Source: an uncultured Eubacterium sp.
Lineage (GTDB): Bacteria > Bacillota_A > Clostridia > Lachnospirales > Lachnospiraceae
Assembly: GCA_948560485.1 (NCBI GenBank)
Contig: CAOXUF010000009.1
Location: forward strand, 12,506-23,887
Length of the DNA stretch: 11,382 nt
Direction: 5' to 3'
Position 1 is the first letter of the stretch, and each line of letters opens with the position of its first letter. Under the pieces are notes generated by a model, which worked only from the letters and a program-made list of their open reading frames with translations, did not search any database and was not told the DNA's origin. This document shows, one piece after another, positions 7,006 to 11,382 of this stretch. The position numbers were made by a program, and so were the translations under genes.

Positions 7006-7188
7006 ATGTATAGAAAATCAAAGGTGGATACGGTTTCGAAAGAGCAGCTTGAAAAAGTAAAAGCAATTATCAGGATACTTCAGTCGAAGGCTGTGATGTT
7101 TGAAACAAACTACAGTCAGATAGACGTAGATGAGATTTTAAATACAAAACAGAAAACAGTAAGGAAAAAAACATCCTTGGATTGGTGA
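7006..7188 (+). CDS. N-terminal cytoplasmic part of a SipW-type signal peptidase, cut off by a frameshift
   Basis: This is a 60-residue reading frame from ATG 7006, or 66 residues if the ATA at 6988 is used. It is basic and helical (SKEQLEKVKAIIRILQSKAV), with no membrane segment. Taken alone it resembles nothing I can name. Its end runs through AGG AAA AAA A (A7 at 7165-7171) and stops at TGA 7186, two bases before the signal peptidase frame's TTG. Reading one A fewer joins it without a stop to KKHPWIGDLIFYILLF, giving one protein of 223 residues (229 with the ATA start). I read it as the front end of the next gene rather than an independent small protein; a genuine small protein remains possible. 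Confidence 0.55.
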   Translation: MYRKSKVDTVSKEQLEKVKAIIRILQSKAVMFETNYSQIDVDEILNTKQKTVRKKTSLDW

Positions 7189-7189
7189 T

Positions 7190-7678
7190 TTGATTTTTTA
7201 CATTTTACTCTTTGGAATGGTTATTGGAGCTTTGATTTTAAAGGATATTCGCAAGGATATACCGAAATCGATTGCAGGAATATCTATTTTTACAGTCTTA
7301 ACCAGTTCCATGGAAAATGAGATTCCAAAAGGTTCTCTTGTAGTGGCAAAATATATGGAACCGTCAGAATTAAAGATTGGTGATGATATTACATTTATGA
7401 TTAGTGAAACTACTACAATTACCCATAGAATTATAGGAATTGTCGAAAATTATGAGCAGACCGGACAGAGAGCTTTTGAGACGAAAGGTACAATGAATAA
7501 AGATAAAGACAAGCTTCCAGTGCCTGCGGTTAATGTAATTGGAAAAGTTGTATATCATAATTATACACTTGGGCGTATCACAGATTTTATTAGTCAGAAT
7601 ATTATAATTATTTTGGTAATGGTGGTGCTCATATGGGTGCTTTCTTATGTTCTTAAAAGTATTTTTAAAAAAATATAG
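7190..7678 (+). CDS. sipW: SipW-type (ER-type, family S26B) signal peptidase I, main part
   Basis: The 162 residues from TTG 7190 form a signal peptidase of the archaeal/ER type. They include an N-terminal membrane helix (about 2-17), the box FTVLTSSMENEIPKGSLVV with candidate nucleophile Ser40, GDDITF (64-69), THRIIGI with His79 as catalytic partner, TKGTMNKDKDKLPV, VIGKVVYHNY, and a C-terminal membrane helix (about 136-157). SipW-type enzymes cut a special class of signal peptides on matrix-fibre proteins such as TasA. The genes at 8512 and 10161 encode just such signals (...LTGTYAW). No Shine-Dalgarno sequence precedes TTG 7190. The frame is open upstream only to 7163, just behind the A7 run, which indicates a +1 shift relative to the reading frame at 7006. 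As written the gene would be poorly translated. It may be broken, rescued by slippage, or an assembly error. Confidence 0.85.
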   Translation: MIFYILLFGMVIGALILKDIRKDIPKSIAGISIFTVLTSSMENEIPKGSLVVAKYMEPSELKIGDDITFMISETTTITHRIIGIVENYEQTGQRAFETKGTMNKDKDKLPVPAVNVIGKVVYHNYTLGRITDFISQNIIIILVMVVLIWVLSYVLKSIFKKI

Positions 7679-7805
7679 AAGAAACAAAGAGTGCTTACAC
7701 ACTACAGCAAAAAAATGAAAAAAGATGGAAATTCAGAGCAAAAGCAGAGAATAAAAATTGCAACGGATGCTTTTATAAAAAGATTAAAAATCATACAGTT
7801 AAAAC
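7679..7805 (+). other. Spacer between sipW and the decayed exported-protein copy
   Basis: This A-rich stretch is open in the sipW frame from a GTG at 7691, but the conceptual product (LTHYSKKMKKDGNSEQKQ...) is merely basic and resembles no family I know. The neighbouring paralogs carry their signal peptide about 210 bases before the FARIRLDEY motif. The matching position here falls inside sipW, so the signal peptide coding part has been deleted. No promoter or terminator is seen. Confidence 0.4.
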
Positions 7806-8450
7806 AGAGAAAAAATAGAGACGGTATACCAGCCTATATACGAATTTGCTTGTATGAATATGTGGAGACCGATCCGGATGCAGGAATCAACAGAACATCT
7901 AAAAAACAAGATGTAATATGTGCTTTAAAAGGCGCAGATAAACAGGATATTTCCACATGGAAATTATATATTTCATAAGATGAAACAAATCTACTTCATA
8001 ATACATATTGGAACTGGGAAATGGGAGGTAGCACAGTGTATATGCCTACATTTAACAAGAATAAGGACAGTATAGAGGCAGATATTAATGGTACTTTTGC
8101 AGGACAGGATGAAAATATTATGACGGACAATATTGTTATGAGAAGTATGTGGAGTACATGAAAGGATAAAATGAAATGACAGATGCTATTTATGATGCGA
8201 CTTGAACTCAATCAATGAAGGGGGTGAAGCGGTAGAAGGAAAGAATATAACATCAGTAGAAGAAACACATATAGCAAAGGAATTGCAGAACGAAGCTGTT
8301 ATTATGATGAAACATTAGAAAACTCAAAGAAAACAATCGGGTAAGCATTGAGTATTTGAAAAAGATGGTTAGGCGTATTGGGCAGAACAGAAAGTATTGG
8401 TTTTCACACAGGTCGTGTTAGCATTGATGTAATTTTATTGTAAAACAAGA
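7806..8450 (+). pseudogene. Decayed paralog of the SipW-dependent exported proteins
   Basis: Pieces collinear with the genes at 8512 and 10161 are spread over all three frames. The first is IPAYIRICLYEYVETDPDAG, then DISTWKLYIS, then a stop at 7976. The same frame continues with YWNWEMGGSTVYMPTFNKNK and ADINGTFAG to TGA 8159. TDAIYDAT follows from 8179 in a second frame. The third frame, from 8205, reads NEGGEAVEGKNITSVEETHI, a stop at 8316, a stop at 8349, VFEKDG, a stop at 8370, then AYWAE. The stops at 8349 and 8370 sit exactly where the intact copies have tryptophan (WVYD.DGWAYWAE). Both the signal peptide and the C-terminal domain are missing. A weak tail (KISSTNQ) matches LISNTNG of the third copy. 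This is clearly a dead copy. Confidence 0.85.
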
Positions 8451-8497
8451 TTTCTAGCACAAATCAAAGAATTAAATAGTATTGAATTTTTAATGAA

Positions 8498-8514
8498 AAG
8501 GAGAAAAAAGAATG
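8498..8514 (+). promoter_or_regulatory. Ribosome binding site of the first intact exported-protein gene
   Basis: AAGGAG (8498-8503) lies 8 bases before ATG 8512. The 50 bases before it are AT-rich and show no convincing -35/-10 pair. Transcription may come from the promoter at 6923 through sipW and the dead copy, or from an unrecognised promoter. Confidence 0.6.
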
Positions 8515-10014
8515 GAAAAGAAGAAACGTAGAGTATTAAAATCAGGGATTGCAGTTCTTCTCGTGATTGCAATTGCTTTGACTGGAACATATGCATGGCA
8601 GTCTATTAGTCAGGAGGCACTCAACGAAGTAGAGGGGGGAAGCAATCCTGGTGGACGTCTGCATGATGATTTCGATGGACGAAATAAGGATATTTATGTG
8701 GAAAATTTTAGTGAAACAGAATCTATTTTTGCACGCATTCGATTAGATGAATACATGGAAATAGGACCAGATGCAGGAAAAAACAAAGAAGCTTCTGACC
8801 GAGTAGTAAATTCAGTCATAGATGGTGCAGATATTAATGATAAAACCACATGGACAACTCATATTCCTGCACAGACAGATTGTAATTCTATTCACAAATA
8901 CTGGTTGTGGGAAATGGGAGGTGATACTGTATTTATGCCAACCTTTAATAAGAACAAGGATAGTCTTACACCAGATTTAAATGGTACATATCAAAATAAA
9001 TTTGAGGATTATAAAGAATATGATATTGGAGAAAAAAAGACACAAGATGCTGTTTATGATGCTGATGATAACCATATAGATGAAGGTGATGCTGCAATAG
9101 AAGGTGATAATTATTCTAAACAAGAAGAAACGCATACTACAAAGAAAACATTGACAGCAACAGTGCTAACCATGGATGAATGGATTTCGCAAGGAGCACC
9201 GGCGGGTCCATACTGGGTATATGATACAGATGGCTGGGCATATTGGGCAGAAGCAATTCAACCGGGAGAATCAACAGGTTTGTTACTTGATGGTATTCAG
9301 TTGATAAGTTCTCCAGAAGATAAATGGTATTATGCAATTAATGTGGTAGCACAGTTTGCAACAGCAGGAGATTGGGGCGATGAAGATAAAAAAACAGGGT
9401 TTTACAAGGATGGTATGACAGATGATGCATTACTTCTGTTGTATAGAGCTGCTGGCGTAATAACAATTGATAATATTGATTTTTATGTACTTGCAATAGA
9501 TAAAGAAGATAATAAGATGTTGCTTTGGGCAAAAGAACAATTAAGTTCTGAACAAGTACTTGGTTCTTTGATATGGGGAAATAGTAGGCTAAGGACATAT
9601 TTGAATGGTACTTGGTTGACAGAATGTGATATGTTGAGTCAATTAGCAGTTGAAACTACCCTTACCACACGAACATCTTATTCGGGAACTGCTTTTACGG
9701 AAAGTCTAGATAAAGTCTTTTTATTAAGTGAGGCTGATGTATTTGGAACCACACAAAATGGTAAAACAGCAGAATCAAGAGATTATACATATAATGGAGC
9801 GAAGTTACCAATTACTGTAAGTATGCGAAAGTGTACTGAAGAACCGTTAGGCTATTATTGGCTTCGTTCTCCCAATAATTCTTCTGGTAGCGGAACGGTA
9901 TCTCTCGTACTAGCATCTGACGGTTCACTAAAAAATTCAAACGCAACTGGTAGAGCAGGAGTTCGTCCAGCATTATGGGTACCACTGACACAAATAAAGG
10001 CGCTTTATAGATAA
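8512..10014 (+). CDS. SipW-dependent exported protein with C-terminal DUF6273-like domain
   Basis: The protein has 500 residues. Residues 1-28 are a signal peptide: a KKKRR start, a hydrophobic core, then LTGTYAW, the hallmark of substrates cut by SipW-type peptidases; the cut is likely near Ala28. Next comes a family region with NPGGRLHDDFDG, YVENFS, FARIRLDEYME and MPTFNKNKDS, followed by an Asp/Glu-rich stretch (about 160-215) and DGWAYWAEAIQPGESTGLLL. From about residue 300 the C-terminal domain shows LLWAKEQL, GSLIWGNS (351-358) with LRTYLN, YYWLRSP (ending Pro454), an Asn/Ser/Gly-rich segment, and GVRPALW (483-489). This resembles DUF6273, a C-type-lectin/FGE-like fold. No LPXTG or membrane anchor is seen at the C-terminus. 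The likely role is a cell-surface or matrix component; what it binds is unknown. It is preceded by a dead copy and followed by a living one. Confidence 0.85.
   Translation: MEKKKRRVLKSGIAVLLVIAIALTGTYAWQSISQEALNEVEGGSNPGGRLHDDFDGRNKDIYVENFSETESIFARIRLDEYMEIGPDAGKNKEASDRVVNSVIDGADINDKTTWTTHIPAQTDCNSIHKYWLWEMGGDTVFMPTFNKNKDSLTPDLNGTYQNKFEDYKEYDIGEKKTQDAVYDADDNHIDEGDAAIEGDNYSKQEETHTTKKTLTATVLTMDEWISQGAPAGPYWVYDTDGWAYWAEAIQPGESTGLLLDGIQLISSPEDKWYYAINVVAQFATAGDWGDEDKKTGFYKDGMTDDALLLLYRAAGVITIDNIDFYVLAIDKEDNKMLLWAKEQLSSEQVLGSLIWGNSRLRTYLNGTWLTECDMLSQLAVETTLTTRTSYSGTAFTESLDKVFLLSEADVFGTTQNGKTAESRDYTYNGAKLPITVSMRKCTEEPLGYYWLRSPNNSSGSGTVSLVLASDGSLKNSNATGRAGVRPALWVPLTQIKALYR
9634..9675 (+). repeat. 42-base block identical to 11319-11360
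   Basis: The block starts TTGAGTCAATTAGCAGTTG and ends CACACGAACA. It encodes LSQLAVETTLTTRT in both exported-protein genes. Flanking parts of the two genes differ every few bases, so 42 identical bases stand out. The second copy is the last genomic sequence before the adapter. Confidence 0.85.
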
Positions 10015-10128
10015 CATTGACATAGATGAAAAGTTGACATTTTAAAAATTTCAGACAAAGTGGAGATGGATATAAATGGAAATTTTGCAGTGACAGATGG
10101 AAATAGCATAAATCAAATAACTAAATAG
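10010..10128 (+). other. Short open remnants between the two exported-protein genes
   Basis: Right after the stop of the upstream gene, shifted frames read DNIDIDEKLTF (10010-10042) and then KISDKVEMDINGNFAVTDGN plus SINQITK up to TAG 10126. The second piece has a protein-like composition and no start codon or ribosome binding site. It may be the leftover 3' end of an older member of this family, stranded when the present C-terminal domain was acquired. I cannot confirm homology by eye; chance is possible. Confidence 0.3.
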
Positions 10129-10146
10129 TGTATAAACTTTAATAAA

Positions 10147-10163
10147 AAGGGAGATAAAGAATG
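10147..10163 (+). promoter_or_regulatory. Ribosome binding site of the second intact exported-protein gene
   Basis: AAGGGAG (10147-10153) lies 7 bases before ATG 10161. The 146-base gap upstream contains TTGACA at 10034, but no -10 element at the right distance. Confidence 0.6.
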
Positions 10164-11360
10164 GAAAAGAAAAAACATAGAGTGTTAAAAACAGCAATTG
10201 CAATTCTTCTTGTAATTGCAATTGCTTTGACAGGTACATATGCATGGCAATCTATTAGTCAGAAAGCGTTAAATGAAGTTATAGTTGATAAGAATCCTGG
10301 TGGACGTCTTCATGATGACTTTAATGGGGAAAATAAAGATGTATATGTGGAAAATTTTAGTAGTATTCCAATATTTGCCCGGATTCGATTAGATGAATAT
10401 ATGGAAGTAGGACCAGATGCCGGAATAAACAAAGATGATGCTAATCGTAATGCAGTTTCAGTAATAAATGGAGCGAACATCAATGATAGAGAGAAATGGA
10501 AAACTTATATCCCTGAAGAATATCTGCCGATAGGAGAGAAAAACGAAATCCATCAGTATTGGACATGGAAAATGGGGGGCCATACAGTATTTATGCCTAC
10601 TTTTAATAAAAATATGGATAGTTTAGAAGCAGATTTGAATGGTCTTTTTGAAAATAAATATGCTGACTATAAAGAATATGAAATAGGCGAAGAAAAAACA
10701 GCAGATGCTGTTTATGATACAGATAGTAATGATGCAGATGAAGGAGAAAATGCTATAGAAGGTGAAAACTATACTAAAAAAGAAGAAACTCATGTGGCAA
10801 GGGAAACTCAAACGGGAACAGTTATTCTCATGAAAGAATGGATTGAAAATGGATGTAAACCTGGGGAATATTGGGTGTACGATGAAGATGGTTGGGCATA
10901 TTGGGCTGAAGCGATCCAACCTGGAGAATCAACAGGTCTACTTCTTGATGGTATTGAACTAATTAGTAATACAAATGGTCCATGTTATTATGGAATTAAT
11001 GTAATTGCACAGTTTGTAACAAAAGGAGATTGGGGATCTAAAAAAGATAAAACAGGATTCTTTAAGGATGGTTTTAGTGATAATGCGTTATTTTTATTGA
11101 ATGTAGCAGGAGCAGGTGGTAATGTTGCCAATGTATCTGATGAAATATTAATTGATGGTATTGATTATTATGTTTTAGTAAAAGATGAAATCAATAACAA
11201 AATATTGATATGGGCGAAAGAACAACTAGGTTTTGAACGTGGATTTGGTTCTTTAATATGGGGAAATAGTAATTTAAGGACATATTTGAATAATACTTGG
11301 CTAACAGAATATGATATATTGAGTCAATTAGCAGTTGAAACTACCCTTACCACACGAACA
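10161..11360 (+). CDS. Second SipW-dependent exported protein, 3' end missing
   Basis: The 400 genomic codons match the gene at 8512 almost from end to end: a KKKHRVLK start, LTGTYAW signal end, NPGGRLHDDFNGENKDVYVEN, PIFARIRLDEYMEVGPDAG, MPTFNKNMDS, an acidic stretch, DGWAYWAEAIQPGESTGLLL and GSLIWGNS (from residue 363). It has a few insertions of its own, notably AGAGGNVANVSDE before the C-terminal domain. The contig ends where the upstream paralog still has 112 residues to go, so the WLRSP...GVRPALW part is expected but not seen. The apparent last residues DRKSVV and the stop at 11379 come from adapter sequence, not from the genome. It is probably an exported surface or matrix protein like its neighbour. 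Confidence 0.85.
11319..11360 (+). repeat. Second copy of the 42-base identical block, at the contig end
   Basis: It is identical to 9634-9675. The contig stops exactly at its right end, as expected if a repeat shared by several family members broke the assembly. Reads from another copy may even have been placed here. Confidence 0.8.
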
Positions 11361-11382
11361 GATCGGAAGAGCGTCGTGTAGG
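11360..11382 (+). other. Sequencing adapter (Illumina TruSeq type), not genomic
   Basis: The final 23 bases begin AGATCGGAAGAGC and continue GTCGTGTAGG, the start of the well-known Illumina read-through adapter. The paralog at 8512 has TCTTATTCGG after the shared CACACGAACA, so the genomic sequence leaves off at 11359/11360 (the A is shared). In the third reading frame the adapter translates as DRKSVV followed by TAG, creating a false complete ORF. Confidence 0.97.

Noticed and set aside
7164..7172. Programmed -1 frameshift site of the A AAA AAC type in sipW
   Set aside because: The -1 frame meets a stop at 7191; joining the two frames needs +1 (or -2), so the classical -1 signal does not explain it.
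7691..7978. 95-codon GTG-start frame as a real gene
   Set aside because: Its second half is the first piece of the decayed exported-protein copy and the frame ends at an in-frame stop inside homologous sequence; there is no ribosome binding site.
9137..9598. Antisense frames opposite the first intact exported-protein gene
   Set aside because: They are shadows without start signals or recognisable motifs.
10034..10039. Perfect TTGACA as -35 of a promoter for the last gene
   Set aside because: No acceptable -10 element lies 16-18 bases downstream.
1..11382. CRISPR arrays, tRNA, rRNA, transposase genes, diversity-generating reverse transcriptase
   Set aside because: I looked for regularly spaced repeats, cloverleaf-like segments, transposase motifs and reverse transcriptase motifs (such as the xxDD box) and saw none in this window.

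Overview
The window looks like chromosomal DNA of a low-GC Gram-positive anaerobe, most likely a Lachnospiraceae-type Clostridium relative. The clues are strong AT bias, AGGAGG-type ribosome binding sites, a transketolase split into two subunit genes, a recR-linked TPR/AAA protein, and a SipW-type secretion locus. This is inference from gene content; no 16S or other marker is present. All genes lie on the + strand.

Region 1 (1-4666) is a housekeeping block. It holds the 3' end of recR, a 902-residue TPR/acidic/ATPase protein of unknown function, and the N- and C-terminal halves of transketolase, whose reading frames overlap by 13 bases. These genes are close enough together to share a transcript.

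Region 2 (4667-6836) is a nitrogen-uptake unit. A roughly 310-base leader contains a 22-bp palindrome, a good sigma-A-like promoter, and a strong intrinsic terminator lying between that promoter and the gene. The gene encodes an ammonium transporter fused to a complete P-II (GlnB/GlnK-like) domain. It ends at a strong terminator flanked by 11-bp inverted arms. The layout suggests ammonium import controlled twice: by transcription attenuation in the leader and by a covalently attached P-II gate.

Region 3 (6837-11360) is a SipW-type export locus with signs of decay and duplication. A promoter and a perfect ribosome binding site lead into a signal peptidase gene (sipW type). That gene has an ATA where its start codon should be and is split by a +1 shift at a run of seven A. 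Behind it lie three tandem copies of one exported-protein family: a wrecked copy (about 7806-8450), an intact 500-residue gene (8512-10014), and a third gene running into the contig end. The intact proteins have a SipW-dependent signal peptide ending in TYAW and an acidic repeat-family middle. The intact gene also has a C-terminal DUF6273-like domain (WLRSP...GVRPALW), a type of domain also found on variable proteins of diversity-generating retroelements.

The last 23 bases (11360-11382) are not genomic. They match the start of the Illumina TruSeq adapter, so the apparent C-terminus and stop codon of the last gene are artefacts.
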